Below, piece after piece: positions 18,316-26,934 of a stretch of 64,000 bases of DNA (within the stretch, counting starts at the first letter, position 1; every line of letters begins with the position of its first letter). Under the pieces are notes generated by a model, which did not search any database, was not told the DNA's origin, and saw nothing but the letters and a program-made list of their open reading frames with translations. Made by a program: the position numbers and the translations under genes. The stretch spans positions 124,001-188,000 of the forward strand of contig CAKPCK010000001.1 in assembly GCA_934141555.1 (NCBI GenBank), written 5' to 3'. This DNA comes from an uncultured Clostridia bacterium (GTDB taxonomy: Bacteria > Bacillota > Clostridia > TANB77 > CAG-508).

Positions 18316-18327
18316 TTTTGTCGAAAA
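18316..18327 (+). promoter_or_regulatory. Spo0A-box-like site
   Basis: TTTTGTCGAAAA matches the known 0A-box consensus (TTTTGTCGAAA). It lies between the ppaC terminator and the promoter of the second glycan cluster, about 46 bases upstream of its -35. Confidence 0.5.
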
Positions 18328-18372
18328 AAGTCTGAATTAAGCAAATATTAAGGAATACAATGCTTTTGCAGT

Positions 18373-18401
18373 TTGACAAAAAATGTTAAAAATGGTATAA
18401 T
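18373..18401 (+). promoter_or_regulatory. Sigma-A promoter of the GT2 gene at 18443
   Basis: A perfect TTGACA and TATAAT with 17-base spacing, about 41 bases upstream of the start codon. Confidence 0.88.
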
Positions 18402-18442
18402 TAAGAAGACGTTGAAAAACGTTATGAAAGGAATGTGAGGTA

Positions 18443-19315
18443 ATGGAAAAAACAAGATTTACAGTTGCTATTAGTGCTTACAATATAGAAAATTATGTAA
18501 AAAGAGCAATAGATAGTGTGTTAAATCAAACATTTAAAAATTATGAATTGTTAGTAATAGATGATTGCTCAACAGATTCAACAATGAAAGTAATAGAAGA
18601 AGTAGTTGGAGAAAAAGCAAAAATATTACAAACAAAGAAAAATTCTGGAACAGCCGCAGCATCAAGAAATATTGCTATAGAAAATGCCAAAGGAGAATAT
18701 TTATTATTTTTAGATGGTGATGATGAATTATATAGTAATGAAACATTGAAGGAAATTGATGAACATATAAAAGAGAATAAATATGACATTATTTATTTTG
18801 GGTATGAAAATGTAGGACATACAGAAAATTATTATAGAATTTCAAATAAAGAAAATTCAACAAGAAAAGCAAGACTAATTTGTGACGAAAGCTTTTCAGT
18901 TTCAAGTAAGGTTTGGAATGTAGAATTTTTAAGAAATAATAATATTAGATTTAAAGAAGGAATGTATTATGAAGATGAGCTATTTTCAATAAAAAGCAAT
19001 ATTTTATCAAAGGTAACTACATATGGTGAATTTGCAATATTTAAATATCACAGAAATCGTGAAGGAAGTGTTATGACAAAACCAACAATAAAAAAATGTT
19101 CAGATTGGTATAGAATGGTTGCAGAAGTAACAGACTTATATGAAATAACACCAGAAGAAGATAGAAAATATTTATTAAGTTTCTTGAAAAATGAAAGTGA
19201 TAGTATTCCATTAAGAGTAGAAAATATAATAGAAGCTTTAAGAGAAAATAGAAAGACAAAAGTATTGCCAAAAAGAAATTATAAATTTATAGATGTATTG
19301 AATGATGAAGAGTAG
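18443..19315 (+). CDS. GT2 family glycosyltransferase
   Basis: A 290-residue GT-A transferase with FTVAISAYNIENYVKRAI, the loop LLVIDDCSTDST, the conserved RNIAIENAKGEY segment and the metal motif FLDGDDEL. No membrane helix is obvious, so it is probably cytoplasmic at the membrane face. It is transcribed from its own strong promoter and closed by a terminator, so it is a single-gene unit next to the pyruvyltransferase operon. The sugar is unknown. Confidence 0.88.
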   Translation: MEKTRFTVAISAYNIENYVKRAIDSVLNQTFKNYELLVIDDCSTDSTMKVIEEVVGEKAKILQTKKNSGTAAASRNIAIENAKGEYLLFLDGDDELYSNETLKEIDEHIKENKYDIIYFGYENVGHTENYYRISNKENSTRKARLICDESFSVSSKVWNVEFLRNNNIRFKEGMYYEDELFSIKSNILSKVTTYGEFAIFKYHRNREGSVMTKPTIKKCSDWYRMVAEVTDLYEITPEEDRKYLLSFLKNESDSIPLRVENIIEALRENRKTKVLPKRNYKFIDVLNDEE

Positions 19316-19340
19316 CTTTATAGCTACTTTTTATTATTTT
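19311..19340 (+). terminator. Terminator after the GT2 gene
   Basis: AGTAGCT pairs with AGCTACT across a four-base loop, followed by TTTTTATTATTTT. The first arm includes the stop codon. Confidence 0.8.
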
Positions 19341-19347
19341 AAAAGCA

Positions 19348-19376
19348 TTGAAATTATATAAATAATATGCTATACT
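19348..19376 (+). promoter_or_regulatory. Promoter of the pyruvyltransferase operon
   Basis: TTGAAA and TATACT with 17-base spacing, about 38 bases before the start at 19415. Confidence 0.75.
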
Positions 19377-19414
19377 ATTTTATGTAGAAAATTGTAGAAT
19401 TAAAGGAAAAATGT

Positions 19415-20374
19415 ATGAAAAAAGCAATATTAATGGGAGTACCACATCACAATAATTTAGGAGATCATGCAATAGTATTAGCAGAAAGAGAATATATAGA
19501 AGATAATTTTAAAGAATATCAATATTATGAAATATCTGAAGAAACAGCAGAAAAATGTTTAGAAAAAGTAGAAAAACATATTAATCCAGAAGATATATTA
19601 TTTTTACATGGAGGAGGAAATTTAGGAGATGAATATCTATATGTAGAAGAAGCAAGAAGAAAAGTGGTACAATTATTTCCTAATAATATAATAATATTCT
19701 TTCCTCAAACAATGCATTTTAGTAATACAGAAAAAGGAAGAAAAGAGCTTGAAAAAAGTAGAAAAATATATGCAAATCATAAGAGATTAGTTATGGTAGC
19801 AAGAGAAGAAGTATCATATCAAACAATGAAAAAAGAATTTGCAGAAAATAATGTAATAAAAACACCAGATATTGTAACATATTTAAATAGAAACGGAATT
19901 GCTCAAAAAAGAGATGGAGCATTATTAATTTTAAGAAGTGATATAGAAGCAAATTTAGATGATGAAAAAATAAAACAAATAGAACAAATAACAATGAAAT
20001 ACTTTAAAGATGTAGTATATGATGACACTGCTAAAGGGCCTGGAATATTATCAAAATATAGAGAAGAAAAAATAGAAGAAATGTTAAAAAAATATAGGAG
20101 ATGTCAGCTAGTAATTACAGATAGATTACATGGAATGATATTTGCTGCAATAACAAGTACACCATGTATTGCACTAGGAAATTATAATCATAAAATAGAA
20201 TCATGTAGTAAAACTTTAGAACATTTAGGATATATAAAATATGTAAAAAATGTTGAAGAAATAGAAGAAAATATAAAATATCTAATGTCAAATAAATTTG
20301 AAAAATATGATAACCAATTTGCTTTAGAACAATTTAAACAAATAAAGGAAGAAACATTGAAATTATTAAAATAA
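19415..20374 (+). CDS. Polysaccharide pyruvyl transferase family protein
   Basis: A 319-residue protein of the CsaB/WcaK-like family that transfers pyruvate from phosphoenolpyruvate to make ketal-pyruvylated sugars. It shows the N-terminal NNLGDHAIVLAE, the ILFLHGGGNLGDEYL loop and the C-terminal ITDRLHGMIFAAITSTPCI segment, all hallmarks of the family. Pyruvylated wall glycans often anchor SLH-domain proteins, but no SLH protein is seen here. It is followed after 11 bases by a histidine phosphatase and then a GT2 gene. Confidence 0.9.
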   Translation: MKKAILMGVPHHNNLGDHAIVLAEREYIEDNFKEYQYYEISEETAEKCLEKVEKHINPEDILFLHGGGNLGDEYLYVEEARRKVVQLFPNNIIIFFPQTMHFSNTEKGRKELEKSRKIYANHKRLVMVAREEVSYQTMKKEFAENNVIKTPDIVTYLNRNGIAQKRDGALLILRSDIEANLDDEKIKQIEQITMKYFKDVVYDDTAKGPGILSKYREEKIEEMLKKYRRCQLVITDRLHGMIFAAITSTPCIALGNYNHKIESCSKTLEHLGYIKYVKNVEEIEENIKYLMSNKFEKYDNQFALEQFKQIKEETLKLLK

Positions 20375-20385
20375 AGGAAAATAAT

Positions 20386-21000
20386 ATGAAAACAAGATTA
20401 TTTATAGTTAGACATACAGAAACTATAGGAAATGTTGAAAAAAGATTAACAGGAAGACAAGATTATGAAATAACAGAAAAAGGAAAAATGCTAATTCAAA
20501 AATTAACTAGAGAATTAGAAAGTATAAAATTTGATAAAATATATTCTAGTACATCAGGCAGAGCAATAAAAACAGTAGAGCGAATAGCTCAAAAACAAAA
20601 TTTAAAGATAGAAAAGTCAAGTGAATTATGTGAAATGTATTTTGGAAAATATGATGGTTGGAAATGGGAAGATGTGAACAAGATTCAACCAGAAATAAAA
20701 CAAACTCAAAATGAAATTAATGAAATTGTTGGGATTCCGCGACAAGAAAGTATGGAAGAAACGGCTAATAGAATATATAATTATATTTTAAAAATTTTAA
20801 AAGAAAATGAAGGAAAAACGATATTAGTAAGTTCACATGGAGTAGCAATAGAAGCATTTTTAAGAAAAATAGAAAATATAAAATTTAGATATGAAAAAGA
20901 AAAATTTTGTCAATATAATGTTGCTATAAATGAATTAGAATATGAAGATGACAAATTTAAGATAATTAGATTAGCAGATATAGAGTATCTGAAAAAATAA
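20386..21000 (+). CDS. Histidine phosphatase family protein (phosphoglycerate-mutase-like)
   Basis: A 204-residue branch-1 histidine phosphatase. The phospho-accepting RHT motif is in FIVRHTETIGNVEKRLTGRQD (His10), and the second active-site histidine is in VSSHGVAIEAFLR. The family includes alpha-ribazole phosphatase, cofactor-dependent phosphoglycerate mutase and sugar phosphatases. No cobalamin gene is near. Its place between a pyruvyltransferase and a GT2 gene suggests a sugar-phosphate or PEP-related substrate, but that is a guess. Confidence 0.85.
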   Translation: MKTRLFIVRHTETIGNVEKRLTGRQDYEITEKGKMLIQKLTRELESIKFDKIYSSTSGRAIKTVERIAQKQNLKIEKSSELCEMYFGKYDGWKWEDVNKIQPEIKQTQNEINEIVGIPRQESMEETANRIYNYILKILKENEGKTILVSSHGVAIEAFLRKIENIKFRYEKEKFCQYNVAINELEYEDDKFKIIRLADIEYLKK

Positions 21001-21024
21001 AATTTCTGAAGGGATATAAGAATA

Positions 21025-21963
21025 ATGGAAAAAGATTTAATATCAATAATAATACCTGTTTATAAAGTAGAAAAATATTTAGAAAAATGTATAGAAAGTG
21101 TTTTAAAACAAACATACACTAATTTGCAAGTTATTTTAGTAGATGATGGATCACCTGATAATTGTGGGAAAATTTGTGACGAATATGCAAAAAAAGATTC
21201 AAGAATTGAGGTAATACATAAAGTTAATGGTGGATTATCAGATGCTAGAAATGTTGGAATAGCTAAAGCTAAAGGAAAATATATAGGATTTGTTGATAGT
21301 GATGATTATATAAAAGAAGATATGTACGAAATATTAATTAATTTAATCAAAGAGTATGATGCAGATGTTAGTATATGTAATCTATATGAGGTAATTGAAG
21401 GAAAAGAGTATATAAGAAATAAAGAAAATGGTATAAAAGAATATAATAGAATAGATATTTTAAAAGAAGTATTATTAGACAAAAATATTCAAAGTTATGC
21501 ATGTAATAAACTATATAAAAAAGAATTATTTAATGAGATAAAATATCCAATAGGAAAAAAATATGAAGATATAGGGACAACATTTTATATATTTGAAAAA
21601 TGTAATAAAGTAGTAGTTACATCAGAACCAGAATACTATTACTTAAAAAGAGCTGATAGTTTAGTAAATAATGTTACAGAGAGTACAGTTCTCGATTATA
21701 CTGAAATAATAATTCAAAGATATTTATATACTCAAAAAAATATAGAAGAATTGAGAAAGTATAATAATTATTATTTAGCTAAAACATTAATAACAGCACA
21801 TAATGATATTGAACTATTAGGTAGTATAAGTGAAAAAATGCAAGAAAAATATAAAGAACTATATAATTTAGCTTTTGATATATTAAAAAATAATAAAAAA
21901 GATATTGACGAACTTTTCAATGATGAACAGAAAAAAGTAATTAAAGAACTTATAAAAATATAA
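21025..21963 (+). CDS. GT2 family glycosyltransferase
   Basis: A 312-residue GT-A transferase with ISIIIPVYKVEKYLEKCI, VILVDDGSPDNCGKICDEYA and the metal motif VDSDDYI, the usual EpsJ/CpsI-like pattern. The C-terminal third is Lys/Glu-rich and helical. It ends the three-gene pyruvyltransferase operon, 24 bases after the phosphatase. It probably builds the glycan that the pyruvyltransferase decorates; donor and acceptor are unknown. Confidence 0.88.
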   Translation: MEKDLISIIIPVYKVEKYLEKCIESVLKQTYTNLQVILVDDGSPDNCGKICDEYAKKDSRIEVIHKVNGGLSDARNVGIAKAKGKYIGFVDSDDYIKEDMYEILINLIKEYDADVSICNLYEVIEGKEYIRNKENGIKEYNRIDILKEVLLDKNIQSYACNKLYKKELFNEIKYPIGKKYEDIGTTFYIFEKCNKVVVTSEPEYYYLKRADSLVNNVTESTVLDYTEIIIQRYLYTQKNIEELRKYNNYYLAKTLITAHNDIELLGSISEKMQEKYKELYNLAFDILKNNKKDIDELFNDEQKKVIKELIKI

Positions 21964-21977
21964 TTTACATAAATGTA

Positions 21978-22006
21978 TTGATATAATTATATTTTAGTGG
22001 TATAAT
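21978..22006 (+). promoter_or_regulatory. Promoter of the VanW gene
   Basis: TTGATA and TATAAT with 17-base spacing, about 34 bases upstream of the start at 22040. Confidence 0.8.
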
Positions 22007-22039
22007 AATACATACCAAAACCATAAGGAGGTTTTTTAT

Positions 22040-22843
22040 ATGGTTAAACGGTTTGTAAGTATTTTCTTGGTTGTAGTTGCATTTAGCATGTTTTGTTTGG
22101 GTGCAATTGCAGAAAGTCCATCTTCTGAAGTAGAAGTAGCTAGTTCCACTAGTGAAAATACTGATGATATCATTGAGGGCATTATTAATGCAAACAATGT
22201 TGTTCTTAGAGAAGGACCTACCAGAGAAACAGTGAAAATTGCAAGTTTTTCGCAAGGAACAAAAGTCAACATTATTGTAGGAAGTGAGGTTGAAAACCAA
22301 GACGAATTTGGTACGCGGATTAAAGTAAAATTTGGAGAACTTGAAGGATATATTGCCAAAAGATATGTCATTGTAGTAGGAGACAATGGGGATGAATGGT
22401 ATCTTCTGAGTTCTTCTACGACCAAAGCTGGAACCAATAGTAACAGAGATGTTAATATCAGCATTGCGTCTAGCTATATTAATGGTAAGATTTTGCAACC
22501 TAATGAGAAGTTTTCTTTTTGGGAGACTGTGGGCAAATGCACTTATGACAAAGGTTATAAAGATGCAACAGTTTACAGTAATGGTAAAAAGACACAAGGC
22601 ATTGGTGGTGGTGTATGTCAGGTATCTACAACTTTGAACATGGCTGTCAAATCGGCTGGAATCACAACTAATGCTAGACAGCATTCTCTTCCTGTTAGTT
22701 ATGCAAGTCGTGAAGATGAAGCAACAGTTTCCTTTGGAAACACTGATTTCAAATTTACGAATACTACAGGCAAAACCATCATGATTGTGATGAAAACGGG
22801 AGAAGGAAGTTGTACGTGCGAAGTTTGGGCAAAGTCTGAATAA
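22040..22843 (+). CDS. Secreted SH3-VanW family protein
   Basis: A 267-residue protein with a signal peptide (about 1-24, ending AIA), a bacterial SH3 domain (about 49-112) and a VanW domain (about 132-267) marked by PNEKFSFWETVG and the GGGVCQVSTTLN core at residues 189-200. VanW occurs in some vancomycin-resistance clusters, but its activity is unknown and most copies, like this one, lie outside them. The SH3 domain suggests wall binding. An AAGGAGG site precedes the ATG. Its codons (ggc, acc, gcg, cgg, ctg) are much less A+T-rich than its neighbours, which hints at recent transfer. It stands alone between promoter and terminator. Confidence 0.9.
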   Translation: MVKRFVSIFLVVVAFSMFCLGAIAESPSSEVEVASSTSENTDDIIEGIINANNVVLREGPTRETVKIASFSQGTKVNIIVGSEVENQDEFGTRIKVKFGELEGYIAKRYVIVVGDNGDEWYLLSSSTTKAGTNSNRDVNISIASSYINGKILQPNEKFSFWETVGKCTYDKGYKDATVYSNGKKTQGIGGGVCQVSTTLNMAVKSAGITTNARQHSLPVSYASREDEATVSFGNTDFKFTNTTGKTIMIVMKTGEGSCTCEVWAKSE

Positions 22844-22856
22844 AAAGTTTAACCAG

Positions 22857-22897
22857 AGCAGGGGGAATTGATAATTCCTCCTGCTTAATTAAATTTT
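22857..22897 (+). terminator. Terminator after the VanW gene
   Basis: GCAGGGGGAATT pairs with AATTCCTCCTGC (one G-U) around a three-base loop. The following tract is A+T-rich with only a short T run. Confidence 0.78.
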
Positions 22898-22919
22898 ACA
22901 AAAAAATCTTAAAAAAGTA

Positions 22920-22948
22920 TTGACAAAGAAAAAATCGAATAGTATAAT
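22920..22948 (+). promoter_or_regulatory. Sigma-A promoter of tRNA-Tyr
   Basis: A perfect TTGACA and TATAAT with 17-base spacing; the predicted transcript starts about 25 bases before the mature tRNA. Confidence 0.9.
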
Positions 22949-22980
22949 AAGAAAGCATTGAAAAAGTGCATATAATCTTC

Positions 22981-23066
22981 GGACAGATGGCCGAGTGGCT
23001 AAAGGCGGCAGACTGTAAATCTGTTCTCATATGAGTACGATGGTTCGAATCCATCTCTGTCCACCA
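22981..23066 (+). tRNA. tRNA-Tyr(GTA)
   Basis: A type II tRNA of 86 bases including encoded CCA. The acceptor arm GGACAGA pairs with TCTGTCC, the anticodon loop CTGTAAA places GTA at 23015-23017, a long variable arm is present, and the T arm reads GATGG-TTCGAAT-CCATC. It has its own promoter and terminator. Confidence 0.96.
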
Positions 23067-23072
23067 AAAAAG

Positions 23073-23108
23073 AAATCTAAAATATTGAAAAATATTTTAG
23101 ATTTTTTT
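23073..23108 (+). terminator. Terminator after tRNA-Tyr
   Basis: A 14-base perfect stem, AAATCTAAAATATT with its complement, a four-base loop and a T7 tail. Confidence 0.88.
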
Positions 23109-23126
23109 AATTTTTATTATTCACTA

Positions 23127-23156
23127 TTGACAATAAAAAAACAAAAGAGATAAAAT
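23127..23156 (+). promoter_or_regulatory. Promoter of the DUF4874/DUF4832 gene
   Basis: TTGACA and TAAAAT with 18-base spacing, about 31 bases before the start at 23188. Confidence 0.7.
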
Positions 23157-23187
23157 GTAGAAAACAAATGAGAAGGAGAGATTTAAA

Positions 23188-24756
23188 GTGAAAAAAAATA
23201 AAAAAATAATATTATTTATAATAATAATGATATCAATTGTTTTTGTAAAAATGATAGTATATGCAGATGTAACAGAAGAAGATATATCAATAATAAAAAA
23301 TCCAGATAGAGGATTTTATAAAGAAATTCAAGTAGAATTACAAAAAGATAAAGAAGATATTGAAAGTTTTGAAAGAGAAATTGATGAAATTAATGAAAAT
23401 GACAAAGAAATATCATTAATTTTATTACAATTGAACTTAAAAAACTATGTTGAAATAAATACAATTTCAGCTCAAAAGATAGATGAAATAAATAAATATT
23501 TTTCAATTATAAGAGATAATGGATATAAAGTAATATTTAGAGTTGTATATGATAGTGAAGGAAAAGAAAATCCTGAACCAGAATTTAATATGATTTTACA
23601 ACATATAGAAGATTTAAAAAAAGTATATACAACAAATGAAGATATAATATTTGTTGTTGAAGCTGGTTATTTGGGAAGTTATGGAGAATGGACTAATGGA
23701 AAATATGACAAATATATGGAAGAAAAAAATAAAATAATTAGTAAATTATTAGATGTAGTACCACAAAAAATTCAAATAAGTTTTAGAAGACCAACATATA
23801 TAACAGATTACCTATCAAGCAAAAACACAGTAACAGACGAAAAATCATTTAGTACACAAGCCATAGCAAGATTAGGAATATATAATAATGGATATTTAGC
23901 ATCAGAAACAGATGAAGACACTTATGAAAAACTCGAAAGAACAGAAAGCCTAAACTGGCAAGAAAATCAAACCAAATATACTATATTTGGAGGTGAAGTT
24001 AAAAATTGGAAAAGTACATATAATGACTTAGAAAATGCTATAAAAGATATGTTTAGCAGACATTGTACATATTTAAACAAAGATGATGACAAAAATGTTA
24101 AAGAAAAATGGAAAAGTTCAATATATACAGGAGAAGAAGAAACATATAATAGAAAAAACGGATATTTATATATTCAAAACCATTTAGGATATAGATTATT
24201 ATTAACAGATGTACAAATAAAGGGAACAGAAGCTGGAAGATCAGCAAATGTGTCTATAAATTTACAAAATATAGGATTTGGAAATATAATAAAAGAGAAA
24301 AAAATTAGCTTGATATATAAAAATTCTAATAATACATATAAAATTGATGCGAACATAGATATTAGAAAACAATTAAAAGATCAAAATTATGTGCTAGAAA
24401 TTACTGATGAACTACCTGAAAATATTGAAGATGGAGAATATAATGTATATTTAAGTATAGGTGAACCATATGAATCATTAAAAGATAATTCAAATTATTA
24501 TATAAAATTAGCTAATAAAAATGTATGGAATGAGGAGACAAAAGGAAATTATTTAGGAAAAGTAACAATTGGCAAAAATACTATAAAAAATGAAGATAAC
24601 AGTTCAAATAATATAATTCAAAATACTAATAATGAAAGTCAGATGGCAAATATAAAACTTTTTATTGGAATTGGAATAATTGTTTTTATAGTAATAGTTT
24701 TATTAATAATCATTATAATAAAAAACAGAAAAAATATGAATTTATCAATAAAATAA
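23188..24756 (+). CDS. DUF4874/DUF4832 surface protein
   Basis: A 522-residue protein with a signal peptide (about 1-27), an N-terminal DUF4874-like half opening with IIKNPDRGFYKE and containing VEAGYLGSYGEW, a DUF4832-like C-terminal half and a C-terminal membrane helix (about 488-512) with a basic tail. The first half looks like a TIM-barrel of the glycoside-hydrolase type, and related proteins occur in exopolysaccharide loci. The glycan-processing role is inference. It is followed 24 bases later by an RpiB-like isomerase and then a membrane glycosyltransferase, which may form one exopolysaccharide unit. Confidence 0.78.
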   Translation: MKKNKKIILFIIIMISIVFVKMIVYADVTEEDISIIKNPDRGFYKEIQVELQKDKEDIESFEREIDEINENDKEISLILLQLNLKNYVEINTISAQKIDEINKYFSIIRDNGYKVIFRVVYDSEGKENPEPEFNMILQHIEDLKKVYTTNEDIIFVVEAGYLGSYGEWTNGKYDKYMEEKNKIISKLLDVVPQKIQISFRRPTYITDYLSSKNTVTDEKSFSTQAIARLGIYNNGYLASETDEDTYEKLERTESLNWQENQTKYTIFGGEVKNWKSTYNDLENAIKDMFSRHCTYLNKDDDKNVKEKWKSSIYTGEEETYNRKNGYLYIQNHLGYRLLLTDVQIKGTEAGRSANVSINLQNIGFGNIIKEKKISLIYKNSNNTYKIDANIDIRKQLKDQNYVLEITDELPENIEDGEYNVYLSIGEPYESLKDNSNYYIKLANKNVWNEETKGNYLGKVTIGKNTIKNEDNSSNNIIQNTNNESQMANIKLFIGIGIIVFIVIVLLIIIIIKNRKNMNLSIK

Positions 24757-24780
24757 TTTTATAGAAAAGGAATGATAAAA

Positions 24781-25419
24781 ATGAAAATAGCAATAATAAA
24801 TGAAAATAGTCAAGCAACAAAAAATAAAATAATATATGATGCATTAAAACCAATAGCAGATAAAAAAGGATATGAAGTATATAATTATGGAATGGAAAAT
24901 CCAGATGAAGAGAATTTAACATATGTGCAAGCAGGATTATTATCAGCAATATTAATAAACTCTAAAGCTGTAGATTTCATAATAACAGGTTGTGGAACAG
25001 GAGAAGGTGCAATGCTTGCATTAAATAGTTTTCCAAATGTATTATGTGGACATATAGAAGATCCAACAGATGCATATTTATTTAGCCAAATAAATGCTGG
25101 AAATGCAGTAGCAATAGGATATGCAAAAGGATTTGGATGGGGAAGTGAATTAACATTAACATACATATTTGAAAAATTATTTGAATCAGATTTTGGAGGA
25201 GGATATCCAAAAGAAAGAGTTGTTCCAGAACAAGCAAATAAAAAGATACTAGATGAAGTAAAAAAGATAACACATAAAGATATGATGACAATATTGAAAG
25301 AAATAGATCAAGAATTTTTATACCAAACAGTAAATAGAAATCAATTTAAAAAATACTTCTTTGAAAATGCTGAAGATGGTGAAATAAAAGAATATATAAG
25401 AAAAATACTACAAAAATAA
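24781..25419 (+). CDS. RpiB/LacA/LacB family sugar-phosphate isomerase
   Basis: A 212-residue cytoplasmic protein. KIAIINENSQATKNK replaces the SDHGG start of true RpiB, while FIITGCGTGEGAMLALN retains the active-site Cys and Gly-rich anion loop. The chain is about 60 residues longer than RpiB at the C-terminus. This is the longer RpiB/LacAB subfamily, whose substrate is not certain. I use ATG 24781, nine bases after AGGA; an in-frame ATG at 24772 is too close to that site. It is next to carbohydrate-related genes. Confidence 0.85.
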   Translation: MKIAIINENSQATKNKIIYDALKPIADKKGYEVYNYGMENPDEENLTYVQAGLLSAILINSKAVDFIITGCGTGEGAMLALNSFPNVLCGHIEDPTDAYLFSQINAGNAVAIGYAKGFGWGSELTLTYIFEKLFESDFGGGYPKERVVPEQANKKILDEVKKITHKDMMTILKEIDQEFLYQTVNRNQFKKYFFENAEDGEIKEYIRKILQK

Positions 25420-25463
25420 TTTACATAAAAAAGTAAAAAGTAGCAGAAATTTTATTAAAATTA

Positions 25464-25492
25464 TTGCAAAATAATAATAAACATAGTATAAT
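25464..25492 (+). promoter_or_regulatory. Promoter of the membrane glycosyltransferase gene
   Basis: TTGCAA and TATAAT with 17-base spacing, about 75 bases before the start at 25568. Confidence 0.65.
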
Positions 25493-25567
25493 ATAAAAGG
25501 CAAAAAAATACAATATAGTAAATATAAAGAAAAAATATATAATATAAGAAAAAAGAGAGGTTAAAAA

Positions 25568-26821
25568 ATGGAATATTTATATATACTAAAGCAAGCACTT
25601 ATATGGGTGTTAACAGCATTTTGGTGTTATCAATTTGTAATAAGTTTGTGTGCATTAGTTAAATTGAAAGATAAACCATATTTAGTAAACAAAAATCATA
25701 AATTTATGGCAATAATACCAGCACATAATGAAGAAATGGTCGTAGGAAATTTAATAGAAAGTTTAAAAAATCAAACATATGATAAAAACTTATATGACAT
25801 ATATGTTATTGCAGACAATTGTACAGACAAAACAGCAGAAGTAGCAAGAAAAGCAGGGGCAATAGTATATGAGAGATTTGATAATGCACATAAAACAAAA
25901 GGATATGCATTACAATGGTTTTTAAAACAAAAAATAGAAGAAAATGCAGATTATGATGCATTCTTCGTATTTGATGCAGATAATATTGTTGATAAAAACT
26001 TTATAATAAATATGAATAAAAAGCTATGCCAAGGAGAAGAAGTTGTTCAAGGATATAGAGATATAAAAAATCCAACAGATAACTGGATAACTGCAGGATA
26101 TGCATTATTTTATTGGACAATGCATAGAATGTACCATTTAGCAAGATATAATATAGGATTATCACCATTACTAAATGGAACAGGATTTATGGTAAAATTT
26201 GATGTAGTAAAACCAAATGGATGGGAAACAGAAACATTAACAGAAGACATTGAATTTTCTTTAAAACAAATAATTCAAGGAAGAAAATTAGGATGGGCAA
26301 CAGATGCAATAGTATATGATGAACAACCAACATCATTTAAACAATCATGGTCACAAAGAAGTAGATGGACAGTTGGACATATGCAATGTTTAAAAGTATA
26401 TACAGGTCAATTATATCAAGCAGTAAAAAAACATAAAACATTAATGAACTTTGATGGTTTATTATACATAGCAGGAACAACACCAATGTTAGTATTAACA
26501 TTTGGAATAATCTTATTAAATTGTGTAATGTATGCAGCACAAACAATGTCAACATGGTTATTTATAGTAAATATTTTGAACTATCTAATACCAACACTAT
26601 TATTCCCAATATTTACAGCAATGTTTGTAATGGTATTAGAAAAGAAACCAATAAAACCTATGATAAAAGGATTATTATGTTATCCAGCATTTATGGGAAC
26701 ATGGATAATAATAAATTTAAAATGTTTATTCAAACGTGAAACAACATGGGAAAAAATAGATCACGTTAGAGATATAAAAATAGCAGAAGTTAAAGAGGAA
26801 GAAGTTCCTGAAAAGATTTAA
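25568..26821 (+). CDS. Processive-type membrane glycosyltransferase (GT2)
   Basis: A 417-residue protein with one N-terminal helix (about 9-30), a cytoplasmic GT-A domain and two to three C-terminal helices (about 300-375). Catalytic motifs are AIIPAHNEEMVV, the DAD-type FVFDADN, TLTEDIEFSLK (TED) and QRSRW (QxxRW). These are the motifs of cellulose, hyaluronan and poly-GlcNAc synthases. It probably polymerises or extends an exopolysaccharide through the membrane. No accessory export or deacetylase gene is adjacent. A hairpin follows its stop. Confidence 0.9.
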   Translation: MEYLYILKQALIWVLTAFWCYQFVISLCALVKLKDKPYLVNKNHKFMAIIPAHNEEMVVGNLIESLKNQTYDKNLYDIYVIADNCTDKTAEVARKAGAIVYERFDNAHKTKGYALQWFLKQKIEENADYDAFFVFDADNIVDKNFIINMNKKLCQGEEVVQGYRDIKNPTDNWITAGYALFYWTMHRMYHLARYNIGLSPLLNGTGFMVKFDVVKPNGWETETLTEDIEFSLKQIIQGRKLGWATDAIVYDEQPTSFKQSWSQRSRWTVGHMQCLKVYTGQLYQAVKKHKTLMNFDGLLYIAGTTPMLVLTFGIILLNCVMYAAQTMSTWLFIVNILNYLIPTLLFPIFTAMFVMVLEKKPIKPMIKGLLCYPAFMGTWIIINLKCLFKRETTWEKIDHVRDIKIAEVKEEEVPEKI

Positions 26822-26825
26822 AACT

Positions 26826-26850
26826 AAAGACACGTACAATCGTGTCTTTA
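26826..26850 (+). terminator. Terminator-like hairpin
   Basis: AAAGACACG pairs with CGTGTCTTT across a six-base loop. The T tract is short. Confidence 0.6.
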
Positions 26851-26934
26851 TCATGTACATAAGGTGGAAAAACAAAAATCCACTTTTCTTGTATAATTAC
26901 AAAAAAGATAAAATAAAAGATAGAAGGAAAAAAT

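Noticed and set aside
21965..22684. A 239-codon minus-strand frame opposite the VanW gene
   Set aside because: It mirrors a gene with clear VanW and SH3 motifs, and its own sequence shows no domain. It is long only because that gene is less A+T-rich.
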